Shown here in pieces: positions 1-8,686 of a stretch of 64,000 nt of DNA. How positions within the stretch are numbered: the first letter of the stretch is position 1; every line of letters starts with the position of its first letter. Both the position numbers and the translations under genes were made by a program. The notes under the pieces were generated by a model. That model was not told the DNA's origin. It made no database searches and saw nothing but the letters and a program-made list of their open reading frames with translations. Source of the DNA: Sporosarcina thermotolerans (GTDB lineage: Bacteria > Bacillota > Bacilli > Bacillales_A > Planococcaceae); assembly GCF_030067815.1 (NCBI RefSeq), contig NZ_CP125968.1:2596001-2660000 (forward strand). The letters run 5' to 3'.

Positions 1-90
1 GAGTAATACCTTCTTACCACCTTTGATCAATTCGGAAGTCGTGACAAGGCCCGCAAGACCGGCGCCGACAACAATGACATCATATTCCAT
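1..90 (-). CDS. FAD-dependent oxidoreductase, N-terminal fragment
   Basis: Only the first 30 codons are inside the window; the gene continues off the left edge. The visible N-terminus reads MEYDVIVVGAGLAGLVTT, a Rossmann dinucleotide-binding fold with the GxGxxG fingerprint that binds the ADP part of FAD, followed by the usual second strand and helix. A ribosome binding site (GGGGG) lies about 7 bases before the ATG at 90. The family fits flavoprotein dehydrogenases that take a whole FAD-binding domain from the N-terminus; the substrate cannot be told from 30 residues. Confidence 0.75.
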   Translation of the reverse strand, partial: MEYDVIVVGAGLAGLVTTSELIKGGKKVLL

Positions 91-165
91 AAGTATTCCC
101 CCTAATACTTTCTAACCAACCTATTCGATATAGAAGATGAAATCTCCTTTTTTCATCGAGTTGCT

Positions 166-350
166 ATGGACGTGCAGGGGCTTGCTTTGGACGTGGAACC
201 GAGTTGTTTGGACGTGCAGTGGCTTGCTTTGGACGTGGAACCGAGTTGTTTGGACGCGCAGGGGCTTGCTTTGGACGTGGAATCGAGTTGTTTGGACGCG
301 CAATGGCTTGCTTTGGACGCGCCGGGATTTACTTTGGACGCGAGAAATTC
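166..350. repeat. 21-bp tandem repeat array, about 8.8 units
   Basis: Eight full 21-bp units and a partial ninth start at 166, 187, 208, 229, 250, 271, 292, 313 and 334. Each begins TTGGACG(T/C)G (ATGGACGTG in the first). Through most of the array two unit types alternate: one continues CAGGGGCTTGCT, the other GAACCGAGTTGT, giving a 42-bp higher-order period. The last two units are degenerate. Because 21 is a multiple of 3, the array stays open in several frames on both strands and throws up spurious repetitive reading frames; none has a credible ribosome binding site. The array fills the gap between the oxidoreductase start and the helD stop; nothing else is seen in that gap. Confidence 0.93.
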
Positions 351-410
351 ATAAAGCAAAAAAGCAGCTGGAATGAACGATTCATTCATCCCAACCGCCT
401 TAATTCCACT

Positions 411-2756
411 TCAATTCTGTACGTAACTCTCATTCGAAACGCCTTCCAACAAATTAGTCGGTTCACCCACACAGTACAATTGTAAATAATGCATAGCTCT
501 CGTGCAGGCTGTGTAAAAAATCCTCCGTAAGCTCTCATCGTTATAAACATGCTCTGAAGCATCGTAAATAATGACTGCATCGAATTCAATTCCTTTAGCC
601 AAATAAGATGGTATGACAACGACCCCTTGTTCATATTCCATCGATCCATTCCTTACATGCTTGATACCATCGATGCCGGATAAGGCATTATAAGCGCGCT
701 CACTTTCCTCTCCCGATTTACAAATGATTGCAATCGTATTGTATCCAACATTTTGTAACTCACTGACTTTAGAGGTTATACAGCTATGCAATTCACCGGA
801 ACTTGCCAGTTTTGTCAAAACAGGGTGCTCTCCATCACGTTCAAACGGAATAATCTGCTCACTGTTCGGCACGAGTTGACGTGTGAACTCGATAATCGGC
901 TTTGTGGAACGATAGCTTCGTGATAAGTTTACAACTTCCGTGTTTTCCGGCCGAAAAGCCCAGTTAGTACTTGGAAATCAACGCGTGCACTTGCATGTGC
1001 AAAAATAGCTTGATTAAAATCCCCTAAAACAGTCATCTTCGCGGTAGGAAATAGACGACGCAAGTATTCGAATTGGAATGGTGAATAGTCTTGCGCCTCA
1101 TCGACAACGATATGTTTAATCGTCCTATTTGTTTGAAAGCCCTGGATGAGCTCGTTTAATAGTAGATATGGCGTGGCATCTTCATACAACAACTTACCTT
1201 CATCTATCGTGCTAAGTGTAGTTAGACAAATAGACTGCCACTCTGCCGGCAAATCTCCTTCAATCCATTGTTCGATATACTGAGGACTTGTAAATAGCTG
1301 CTTGTAAATCCCTTTCATGTCTATGAAGGCATTCTCTTCTATTTGTTTACGAAGTGGCTTAAATCTTTGTTGAACTATCAATCGGCCAAGTTCTGTCGGC
1401 TCCATTTCATAATCAGCAACGGCCGCACCCTTAAAGCCTTTCTTTTTCGCGAGATGCTTATGCGCCTTATGATATGCCTCATCGCTAAGTAATTCAATTT
1501 CCTCTTCTACCCACGGCTTTGTAAGTTCGTTTTTACGAACTTCATTCACCCTCTTCATTAGCCAATCCTTCAACTTTTCAAGGCGATTATGAAAACGGAG
1601 TGAGGTATCGCTGCTGTAAAATATATCTTCAATTTCCTGTTTCGTTACAATCGGTTTTCCTCTAAAAAGAATATCCTTAAACAGCATTTTAGATGTCTCT
1701 AACCCTCTTCTATACGATTCGATCGCTTCAAAAAACGGTGTCGAGGCTTTGAAACACAATGCCCTCCACCCTTGATCTATAGGATGATGTGTTTTCAGCA
1801 GTCAGAACATATTCCAATTGCTCGTATGGATTTTCCACTTTGAAGCCATCGCTTAGACGATGGTTCAAATACTCTTGAAAAGTGACTTGCTGCATATTTT
1901 CTTCACCAAGCTCCGGTAGGACATTGGATACATAATTATTGAACAAAGAATTCGGCGAAAATAATATAATCTGGTCAGCGCTCATACTATCCCGATATTT
2001 GTAAAGTAAATAGGCGATTCGTTGTAGGGCCGCAGACGTTTTACCGCTACCTGCTGCACCATGAACGATAAGAAGCCTACCCGAATCGTGACGAATGATT
2101 CGGTTTTGCTCCTGCTGGATCGTCGCCACGATATTATGCATATGCTTATCGGTACCCTTGCCTAAAACAATCTGTAAAATCTCATCTCCAATTGTGAGAC
2201 TTGTATCAAACATCGATTGGAGTACACCATCACGGATTAAATATTGCCACTTTTTCTCCAACCTACCATGGATAACCCCGCCCGGCGTTACATAAGAAGC
2301 CATACCGGGGTGATGATCGTAGTAAATACTTGAAATCGGGGCTCTCCAGTCATAGACAAGGAAATCTTCCCCGCTATCATCTGTTAAAGTGGATATTCCG
2401 ATATAAATCTGTTCTTCAGTCGGAACCCCTTCTTCGCTAAAATCAATTCGACCAAAATATGGTGATTTCTTCATTCGTTGTAGTGTGGACAACTTTTTGG
2501 ATGAAAGCCGATGCGTGCTTTGACTAACAGCAAGGGCTTGTGCTTCTTGTCTTAATCCAATAATCGTTTCAAGATAATCATCGAACGTATCGACATTGAC
2601 CTTAACTTCATCCCAAAAATATTTTCGGATCTTTACAACTTCATTCCGTTGCCGGGTTGTATCTTCCCCTAATTTAAGAATTCGTCCTTCAATAATTTCT
2701 GTTACACGATCCACTCTTTGTTGTTCGTGCTGAAACGTCGATTCCATAGCAAACAC
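411..2756 (-). CDS. helD: HelD-type superfamily 1 helicase (two apparent indels)
   Basis: A UvrD-like ATPase of the HelD family, which in Bacillus binds RNA polymerase and helps to release stalled or post-termination complexes. The reading frame is in three pieces (2756-1728, 1759-929, 872-411) that join into about 780 residues, the normal family length. Walker A (GAAGSGKT) is near residue 233, motif II is VVDEAQDYSPFQ, motif III is VLGDFNQAIF, and the last piece carries a motif VI-like YTACTRAM. An extra base near 1752 and a missing C near 950 account for both breaks: after correction the protein reads GIVFKASTPFF and FGPENTEVVNLSRSYRS across them. The two shifts compensate, and similar indels occur across the window, so a sequencing error is more likely than a pseudogene. 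The gene is preceded by a GGAGTG ribosome binding site. Confidence 0.85.
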
Positions 2757-2935
2757 TCCTTAAAAAAATGAGTAAAAGGGTTGACTAATGAATAGATGAT
2801 GATGTATAATTAAAATAGGGTTAATATATTCACATTAATTACACAGTGTCTATCTTTATAAATTTACCATACTATCTCATTTCGTTCAATAGGCGAAGTT
2901 GAGGTTTTTTGACGATTCTTGCGATAACGATTAAA

Positions 2936-2975
2936 AGGCAGTAGGAATGTTAACTTCATCCCTACTGCCTTTTTC
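2936..2975 (-). terminator. Intrinsic terminator after the small lipoprotein gene
   Basis: A hairpin with arms GGCAGTAGG and CCTACTGCC is flanked by T-runs on both strands. It sits just past the stop codon of the lipoprotein gene at 2985 and could also stop transcription coming from the left. Confidence 0.75.
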
Positions 2976-2984
2976 TATGTTTTC

Positions 2985-3392
2985 CTATTTGGTATCATTA
3001 CTTTCGTTTAGTAATGTAAATTCTTCACTACTTCCATTCCAATCTATTTTCATTTCCAACTTATCATTTTTATTTGTTGATGGACTGTTAGAAATTGGTA
3101 AATCGCTAAAAAATACGCCTTCTTTGTTTAAAGTTAAATCATCCCCGCCAAAACTTATTACTCCATTATTTTTCGATTTAACATAGAAACCAAATGTTTT
3201 GATATCCTGTAGGTTATCTCCTTTGTATTCAATTTGAATTTGATAGATTTCGTTTCCGTTACTCTGATTAACGGTTACTATTGCAAACCAGTTTTTAACC
3301 TCACCTATAAATGACAATTCTTTATTATTAGCCTGACAAGCATACAATGATAGGCAAAACAAAAACATCGAGGTTACGATAAACTTTTTCAA
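2985..3392 (-). CDS. Small secreted lipoprotein of unknown function
   Basis: A 135-residue protein with a Lys-containing N-terminus, a hydrophobic stretch and a lipobox (LYAC, Cys at about residue 19), so it should be lipid-anchored on the outer face of the membrane. The mature part is polar, with predicted beta character, and matches no family I can name. The start is TTG at 3392, chosen because GGGGG lies at good distance upstream and an ATG is missing. It stands alone with its own terminator; base composition is AT-rich, as often seen for accessory genes. Confidence 0.7.
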   Translation of the reverse strand: MKKFIVTSMFLFCLSLYACQANNKELSFIGEVKNWFAIVTVNQSNGNEIYQIQIEYKGDNLQDIKTFGFYVKSKNNGVISFGGDDLTLNKEGVFFSDLPISNSPSTNKNDKLEMKIDWNGSSEEFTLLNESNDTK

Positions 3393-3438
3393 ACCGATAC
3401 CCCCTTTTTCTTCATGAAATAGACAGTACTTCTTTCTG

Positions 3439-4260
3439 TCATATACGGTTTCTAAAGGTCAGCCTTCTTACTTCATCCTTTAAATTTAGGGACTTCAAAA
3501 GGTCAATAACCAAGGTTAAAACTTCACTGTCATAATCTGGTGTTAATACATACCAGAACATTGCATCTCGTGTAAAACCCAATTTTTCTTCATATGTTGC
3601 GTCTTTCAAGAAGAGTTTCATTCTAACGATCTGTTCCTTATCCTGCCTTCTTTCAGGATCAAAAGAGTAGCGTCTATGAAGATCAACATTTGCTCCCTTG
3701 ATTCCCAGGCCATCATAAGTTTTTAAAACAATACTTTCTTCACGTTCATGGAGAACTGTTTGAACATATTCGGCAACGTCCACCTTCTTCGTGCAGAACA
3801 CCTCTTGTAGAAGTTCCAAAAGCTTATCTCTATTTATTTGCCAACTGTCTGTAAGGTAATCTTTAAAAATCAGCTCTGTGGATTCTTTATCCTTCCAAGG
3901 CCAACAATTATCCAATAGCCCAACATGCGGAACAAACGAGGCTATCGTCATAAACTCATTGATATTTCGTGCCGTTAAGCGTATCGGTGGATCATTTGTA
4001 GGCGTAACACAAACAATCGGTGCTTCATTCAAATCAGTTATTGATCCAAAATCAGTTAAAAACCCAAAATGAACTCCATCCCCACCAGTATGGGCAAACG
4101 GAATTACATCTGGTGGAGTTATCCAATATGAAAAAAAATCTTGGATGGGCACCAAGCCTATTGTATCCAGTGTTAATCCCTTTTTCTTCAATGTATTTTC
4201 CAATTCTATCAATTTTTTTACTTCATCAGGAACTCCATATTCTCCGTATTCTATCTTCAT
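3439..4260 (-). CDS. Hypothetical cytosolic protein
   Basis: A protein of about 273 residues with no signal peptide or membrane segment. The N-terminal third contains the conspicuous strings FSYWITPPDVIPFAHTGGDG and HFGFLTDFG, a pattern I associate with small cytosolic SMI1/KNR4-like or immunity-type proteins, but I cannot assign a family with confidence. The rest is charged and helical. A GTG at 4275 would add five residues; the ATG at 4260 is preferred because GGGAG lies 8 bases before it. No operon partner is visible. Confidence 0.6.
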   Translation of the reverse strand: MKIEYGEYGVPDEVKKLIELENTLKKKGLTLDTIGLVPIQDFFSYWITPPDVIPFAHTGGDGVHFGFLTDFGSITDLNEAPIVCVTPTNDPPIRLTARNINEFMTIASFVPHVGLLDNCWPWKDKESTELIFKDYLTDSWQINRDKLLELLQEVFCTKKVDVAEYVQTVLHEREESIVLKTYDGLGIKGANVDLHRRYSFDPERRQDKEQIVRMKLFLKDATYEEKLGFTRDAMFWYVLTPDYDSEVLTLVIDLLKSLNLKDEVRRLTFRNRI

Positions 4261-4391
4261 AACGCTTACTCCCACTCTCCCTGAATAGCTTTTTTCCTTA
4301 ATTTTACTATTTTCTAACTAAACCAACAACTACAAAATAGAAGAATTATGAATTATACTATAACTAATTCATACAAAAGGTGGTTGTTATA

Positions 4392-4832
4392 ATGGCGGAA
4401 CATTTATTTCATTTAAAGGCAAACTGGCCGGGATTACGTAATGACGTAGGGTCGATTGAAACGTTGAATTTGAAGACAAAAGTTTCGATACCAGTCGAAA
4501 TGGATGGCCCTGGAATTGGGACAAATCCGGATGAAATGTTGCTTGGAGCAGCTGCAACCTGCTATATCATCACACTTGCGGCGATGCTTGAGCGAAGCGG
4601 CATTGAGAAGACAAGCTTGACGATGGAATCCGTTGGGGTTGTCGACTATACGAATGGCGTTGTTACATATAAGAAGATCATACATAAGCCTGTACTCGTT
4701 TTGCATGAGGACACTTCAGAAGATAAAAAAAGAATTGCAGAGAGACTGATTATGAAAGCGGAAGATTCGTGTATGATTAGCAGAGCCTTAAAAGGTAATG
4801 TAGAAGTTACAGTTGAAGCGATTATTCAATAG
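4392..4832 (+). CDS. OsmC family peroxiredoxin-like protein
   Basis: A 146-residue OsmC/Ohr-fold protein. Members reduce organic hydroperoxides with a pair of cysteines or act on related thiol substrates in the cytosol. The typical core is present: NPDEMLLGAAATCYIITLAA holds the first conserved Cys at the start of the central helix, and EDSCMISRAL holds the second. The length and the GIEKTSLTMES strand fit the YhfA/SACOL1771-like branch rather than Ohr proper. ATG 4392 is preferred over an in-frame GTG at 4380 because AAAGGTGG lies 8 bases before it. Single gene, divergent from the hypothetical gene to its left. Confidence 0.85.
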   Translation: MAEHLFHLKANWPGLRNDVGSIETLNLKTKVSIPVEMDGPGIGTNPDEMLLGAAATCYIITLAAMLERSGIEKTSLTMESVGVVDYTNGVVTYKKIIHKPVLVLHEDTSEDKKRIAERLIMKAEDSCMISRALKGNVEVTVEAIIQ

Positions 4833-4897
4833 TGGTCAGCTGAAACCTTATTCCCTAACAGACGTATTCTATAATAGATTCAAACGGAGGTGGCGCC

Positions 4898-5260
4898 ATG
4901 GGATTTAATGCATTCGACGATTTCATGTTTTCTTTTGGCCCTATTTTCTTCTTTATTGTGTTTGCATTAGTCATTGGCTTTTTCATTGTCGTGATTGTTA
5001 AGAGTATCGGACAATGGTCCAAAAACAACAATTCACCTCGACTGACAGTGCCAGCGCATGTTGTAACAAAGCGGGCGCATACCTCAGGTGGAAGCGGCGA
5101 TTCATCTGCCTCTACATGGTATTATGCAACATTCCAAGTGGAAAGCGGAGATCGGATGGAATTGAGTGTAAGCGCCAAGGAATACGGAATGCTTGCGGAA
5201 GGTGACATCGGTATGCTTGCATTCCAAGGGACCCGATATTTAGGATTTGAAAGGAAATAA
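4898..5260 (+). CDS. DUF2500 family membrane protein
   Basis: A 120-residue protein with one strongly hydrophobic segment at about residues 12-34, followed by a cytosolic or surface beta-rich domain (LTVPAHVVTKRAHTS, WYYATFQVESGDRMELSVSA, GDIGMLAFQG, YLGFERK). This is the layout of DUF2500 proteins of Firmicutes and enterobacteria, whose function is unknown. A good GGAGGTGG ribosome binding site precedes ATG 4898. It ends just before a bidirectional terminator shared with hprK. Confidence 0.8.
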   Translation: MGFNAFDDFMFSFGPIFFFIVFALVIGFFIVVIVKSIGQWSKNNNSPRLTVPAHVVTKRAHTSGGSGDSSASTWYYATFQVESGDRMELSVSAKEYGMLAEGDIGMLAFQGTRYLGFERK

Positions 5261-5269
5261 GACGATTTG

Positions 5270-5301
5270 AGCCCGCCAATACCGAATTGGCGGGTTTCTT
5301 T
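5270..5301. terminator. Bidirectional terminator between DUF2500 gene and hprK
   Basis: Arms CCCGCCAAT and ATTGGCGGG form a perfect 9-bp stem with a 5-base loop, followed by TTTCTTT on the plus strand. It overlaps the last base of hprK. Confidence 0.85.
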
Positions 5302-6223
5302 AATTATCCTCCTCAAATTCCGGTTCAAGACGCTTCATGAATTCATCAGCAGCACTATATCCTTGCTGTTGCAAATACCAATTATTCGCAGCCGCTTCAA
5401 TCAAACCCGCCACATCTCTTCCCGGCTGCAATTGGATTTGAATATGCGGAATCGGGACGTCCATATACGTCTTGAATTTTTCATCCAGTTCAAGTTCATT
5501 ATTCAACGCATTTTCCTGCCACTCTGTCAATTCAATATCAAGAGCGATTCGGCTTTCATCCTGAAATGCTGCCCGTCCGTAAAGTCGTACGACGTTCAAT
5601 AAACCGATGCTTCGTAATGCAAGAAATTCTTTATTCTTTTCATTATGCGTCCCTAAAAGTGTCTGCGGACTCAGTTTTTTAAGCACAACGATATCATCCG
5701 CAATCAGCCGATGCCCTCTTCCGATTAACGTATGGGCGGTTTCACTTTTCCCCACCCCAGATTTTCCGCGTAATAAAATCCCAATTCCTGCTACATTCAC
5801 ACATACTCCATGAACTGCAATCTCTGGCGCCATCACCTTCGTAACATATGCGTCTAATTTAGCGCTCATCTCAGTCATCGAGTCGGGTGTCCGTAAAACA
5901 GGTATGTGATTATCTGTACAATAGCGCAGAAGCCCAAGCGGCTCTTCCTGATTGGAGGTGATAATAATACAAGGCGGGTCATACTGGACAATATTAGCGA
6001 TTCGCAATTTGCACTCCTCGTCCGATAATGTATGCAAATAATTAATTTCATTTTTGCCAAGGATTTGCACATGTTCTGTAGCGATGAAATCGAACTTATC
6101 CATGAATTCTAATCCTGGCCTTCTCACTTTTGTTTTTTTCAAAACTTTATTTAGTTGGTTATGCCCAATCAGCACTTCCAATTTAAAACGTTTCACGATG
6201 TCAGCAATCGTAACTGTGTTCAT
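5300..6223 (-). CDS. hprK: HPr kinase/phosphorylase
   Basis: HprK phosphorylates Ser46 of the sugar-transport protein HPr (and removes that phosphate), setting CcpA-dependent carbon catabolite repression. The P-loop GKSGVGKS is near residue 153, followed by HRLIADDIV with the conserved acidic pair, and the C-terminal half has the family signature region (LRSIGLLNVVRLYG, here somewhat divergent) and QLQPGRD. About 307 residues, normal length. ATG 6223 is chosen over a GTG two codons upstream because AGGGA lies 9 bases before it. In many Bacillales hprK is followed by lgt; here it is alone between convergent and divergent neighbours. Confidence 0.9.
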   Translation of the reverse strand: MNTVTIADIVKRFKLEVLIGHNQLNKVLKKTKVRRPGLEFMDKFDFIATEHVQILGKNEINYLHTLSDEECKLRIANIVQYDPPCIIITSNQEEPLGLLRYCTDNHIPVLRTPDSMTEMSAKLDAYVTKVMAPEIAVHGVCVNVAGIGILLRGKSGVGKSETAHTLIGRGHRLIADDIVVLKKLSPQTLLGTHNEKNKEFLALRSIGLLNVVRLYGRAAFQDESRIALDIELTEWQENALNNELELDEKFKTYMDVPIPHIQIQLQPGRDVAGLIEAAANNWYLQQQGYSAADEFMKRLEPEFEEDN

Positions 6224-6353
6224 TCCCACACTTCCCTGCTTGTATAATTTGACAATAGTATAACATGGAAAGGAATATTTTAGCTTATTCTACATAGTTA
6301 TTTACATGTTTTTAGTGGATCGGTTAAGACTATGAAAGAAAGGAGCGGTTAAG

Positions 6354-6635
6354 ATGGCAAGAAAAAATAAAATATTAGTTCCTCAAGCACGTGAACAGCT
6401 GGATCGATTGAAAGCAGATGTCATGCGGGCTAAAGGGTACGATGTTGATGATAGGCGTCCGGATGCGGTGAAATATGAAGTCGCAAAGGAATTAGGTATT
6501 CCGTTATCGGATGGATATAATGGAAAATTGACATCGGAGCAAGCCGGAAAAATCGGTGGTCCGATTGGAGGAAATATGGTGAAAGAAATGGTGAGGCTGG
6601 CGCAGGAACAGATGGCGAAAAACGAGGGCTTGTGA
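6354..6635 (+). CDS. Alpha/beta-type small acid-soluble spore protein, long form
   Basis: Alpha/beta SASPs coat DNA in the dormant spore core and protect it from UV and heat; the GPR protease degrades them at germination. The two conserved blocks are present: KYEVAKELGIPL, containing the GPR-type cleavage site around KYEVA, and GGPIGGNMVKEMVRLAQEQM near the C-terminus. At 93 residues it is longer than the common 60-75, with an added segment (VMRAKGYDVDDRRPDAV) between the N-terminal helix and the first block. Ribosome binding site GAAAGGAGCGG precedes ATG 6354. The last codons lie in the first unit of a 20-bp repeat array, so its C-terminal KNEGL is repeat-encoded. Confidence 0.88.
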   Translation: MARKNKILVPQAREQLDRLKADVMRAKGYDVDDRRPDAVKYEVAKELGIPLSDGYNGKLTSEQAGKIGGPIGGNMVKEMVRLAQEQMAKNEGL

Positions 6636-6799
6636 GGATAAACGAGCGGATTTGCGAATTAATGAGCGCTTTTCGGAATAAACGAGCGGATTCACAAGTA
6701 AACGAGCGCTTTTCGAAATAAACGAGCGGATTCACGAGTAAACGAGCGGTTTCACGATTAAACGAGCGCTTCCGTAGAAAAACGAGCGTTTGCACGAAT
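6620..6799. repeat. 20-bp tandem repeat array, nine units
   Basis: Nine contiguous 20-bp units start at 6620, 6640, 6660, 6680, 6700, 6720, 6740, 6760 and 6780. The first ten bases are nearly constant (AAACGAGCGG or AAACGAGCGC) and the last ten vary around TTCACGAGT or TTTTCGAAAT. Unit 1 (AAACGAGGGCTTGTGAGGAT) spans the final codons and stop of the SASP gene. The array then fills the gap up to the terminator at 6811. Confidence 0.93.
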
Positions 6800-6810
6800 A
6801 ACCTCAATGA

Positions 6811-6840
6811 AAATAGCTGTCTCTAAGACAGCTATTTTTT
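6811..6840. terminator. Bidirectional terminator
   Basis: Arms AATAGCTGTCT and AGACAGCTATT with a 3-base loop, followed by T6 on the plus strand and by a shorter T-run on the minus strand. It overlaps the stop codon of the SDR gene, so it serves that gene and the SASP gene. Confidence 0.85.
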
Positions 6841-7587
6841 CATGAAATATTTACGTCCAACCTTTTCAACCAATTTAGGTGCAATCGAATATAGTTTACT
6901 CGTCAACCCCATAACCCCAGGTAGATTGACTTCCCGAACAGGCTTTTCAATCGTTTTCAAAACTGCATCTGCTACAGTACCTACTTGCAACAAATGCTTG
7001 CCTAATGATGACCTATACCTCCCCGTACGATCTGCCCCATCAATAAATGGAGTATCGATCGGCCCGGGATGAATGACGCTAACATCAATGCCGAATTCAG
7101 CAACTTCCATGCGTAACGCATTCGTATAGCCGATCAATGCATGCTTTGTCGCTGCGTAAACTGACGCTTTGGGCGTAGCTACTTTTCCAGCCTGGGAACC
7201 GATGTAGATAAGATGACCTTTTTGACGTCCCATCATTTGCGGCAAGATGCGTTTGGTTAATAAAAACGGAGCTATGACATTCGTTTCCATCATAGCACGG
7301 ATTGATTCCTCGGGCATTAGGTGGGCTGACTCGAAAAAGCCGACACCTGCGGAAAAGATAACAATATCCGGAGGGCCGATCTTATCCAAAACCCTTTCCA
7401 TGTCCTCCATGTTCGTCACATCTGCAGGTACAGCTTCTGCCCCTTCGTTTTGCAATTCCCATAGCTTATCCGGAGCCCTTCCCGTACCAATGACCGTAAA
7501 ATTATCCGTGTCCGCCAGTAAGCGCATTGCCACTGCAAAACCGACTCCGCTCGTTGCACCTGTAATCAAAACCTTACGCTTGGTCAT
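6832..7587 (-). CDS. Short-chain dehydrogenase/reductase
   Basis: A classical SDR of about 251 residues that uses NAD(P)H to reduce or oxidise a carbonyl/alcohol; the substrate is not evident. The cofactor motif is TGATSGVG at the N-terminus, the structural motif is SAGVG (in place of NNAG), and the catalytic set is GSQAGKVATPKASVYAATKHA with Ser, Tyr and Lys in the YxxxK arrangement. The C-terminal tail (about 30 residues, basic) is typical of the YqjQ-like SDRs of Bacillus. ATG 7587 is chosen because it starts MTKRKVLITG; it overlaps the end of the metallo-hydrolase gene by 14 bases, so the two are probably translationally coupled. Confidence 0.85.
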   Translation of the reverse strand: MTKRKVLITGATSGVGFAVAMRLLADTDNFTVIGTGRAPDKLWELQNEGAEAVPADVTNMEDMERVLDKIGPPDIVIFSAGVGFFESAHLMPEESIRAMMETNVIAPFLLTKRILPQMMGRQKGHLIYIGSQAGKVATPKASVYAATKHALIGYTNALRMEVAEFGIDVSVIHPGPIDTPFIDGADRTGRYRSSLGKHLLQVGTVADAVLKTIEKPVREVNLPGVMGLTSKLYSIAPKLVEKVGRKYFMKK

Positions 7588-8518
7588 AATACAAGACGCC
7601 GCCTTCTCCGAGATTTTCCCGGATAAGCCCTTTTGATAATAAATAATCCACTTGTCCAATCGTTTCGGATAAAGTGAGTCCTAATTCCTTTTCATAAACA
7701 GCCGGGAACAATTGTTGCGTAAGCTCATAAATCGTTTTGCGCCCTTCTTTCAGCATGCCATGCACTTTTATTGCGCGATCATGCTGTTTTTGTAGTCTTG
7801 TTTCGACTAGGGCATGTACATTATGCACTTCATTCCCATGGCCACCGTATACGATGTCTATAGGAAGATCTAATAATCGTGTCAATGAAGCATTGTATTG
7901 TAACAACGACTTCGGTCGATCCGCTTCAGGATTTGCAGGAGGTTCGATCAATGGATTGGAAGATACTTTCTCCAAAACAAGATCCCCTCCAATCATCTCA
8001 CCCGTCTTTTCATTAAATAAGGCAATATGACTTTGGGCGTGTCCAAGTGTTTCCATCACAATCCAGTTAGGATGCCCTGTCCATTCGTCGCCTTCCCCAA
8101 TTATTCGATCCAGCGTCCGTTCCCCCATCAACCTAATTGGACGTTTCATCTTTTCAAGCCAGTGGAATTTGGACTCGGGAACTCCTTCTTCTATCAGACG
8201 TTCCAAATAAAACTTATCGTGGTACTTCATGAATTCTGCATCTCTTTTTAACCAAAGATCATTATATGGGTGACCGATAACCTCTGCCTTGTCAAAGGCG
8301 TCCATCCAACCCGCATGATCAGGATGATGATGGGTTAAAATCACCTGTTCGATATCCTTGAATGTATAGCCGATTTCATTCAGTCCTTGTTTTAGTGCTT
8401 CATAAGCTTTCGGCGTTTTCGGTCCGGCATCGACAAGTGATAACGCATCTCCTTTTACGACAAATGCATTTACATCGCCAACTGCGAATGGTGTCGGAAT
8501 AGCAATTTTATGTATCAT
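7574..8518 (-). CDS. MBL-fold metallo-hydrolase
   Basis: A zinc-dependent hydrolase of about 314 residues with the metallo-beta-lactamase fold. The metal motif is THHHPDHAGW near residue 63, with further ligands expected in LGHAQSHIALF, IGGDLV and YGGHGNEV. The C-terminal 80 residues form a winged-helix-like tail, as in the RNase-unrelated YqjP/glyoxalase-II-like group. ATG 8518 (MIHKIAIPTPF) is preferred because GGGAG lies 8 bases upstream; the longer start is unsupported. It is the first gene of a two-gene unit with the SDR, the same neighbourhood as yqjP-yqjQ in Bacillus subtilis. Confidence 0.85.
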   Translation of the reverse strand: MIHKIAIPTPFAVGDVNAFVVKGDALSLVDAGPKTPKAYEALKQGLNEIGYTFKDIEQVILTHHHPDHAGWMDAFDKAEVIGHPYNDLWLKRDAEFMKYHDKFYLERLIEEGVPESKFHWLEKMKRPIRLMGERTLDRIIGEGDEWTGHPNWIVMETLGHAQSHIALFNEKTGEMIGGDLVLEKVSSNPLIEPPANPEADRPKSLLQYNASLTRLLDLPIDIVYGGHGNEVHNVHALVETRLQKQHDRAIKVHGMLKEGRKTIYELTQQLFPAVYEKELGLTLSETIGQVDYLLSKGLIRENLGEGGVLYYDQA

Positions 8519-8648
8519 ATTTTTAACTCCCTCAACTAACAACAGATTTTCACATACTGAATCGGTATTCAGTCCATTCTACCTCTTTTAGAAACCTATG
8601 TCATCCCCTATAAAACCGTTGAAAATTTTCTATCCCCTTATACGTATA

Positions 8649-8657
8649 TGATATAAT
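8649..8657 (+). promoter_or_regulatory. Extended -10 promoter for the SPFH gene
   Basis: TG-A-TATAAT lies 30 bases upstream of the start codon at 8687. No good -35 box at standard spacing is seen, which is common for extended -10 promoters. Confidence 0.5.
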
Positions 8658-8686
8658 GACCATAACTTTTTTCAAGGGGGATCGAT

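Noticed and set aside
166..350. CRISPR array
   Set aside because: The units are contiguous 21-mers with no unique spacers of constant length, and no cas genes are present. The same holds for 6620-6799.
121..485. Several overlapping repetitive reading frames (60-93 codons) on both strands at 121-485
   Set aside because: They exist only because the repeat unit is 21 bp and contains no stop; no ribosome binding sites and no protein-like composition.
6272..6300. Sigma-G promoter for the SASP gene (GGAATA and CATAGTTA)
   Set aside because: The spacer is about 15 bases instead of 17-18; the match is too weak to annotate.
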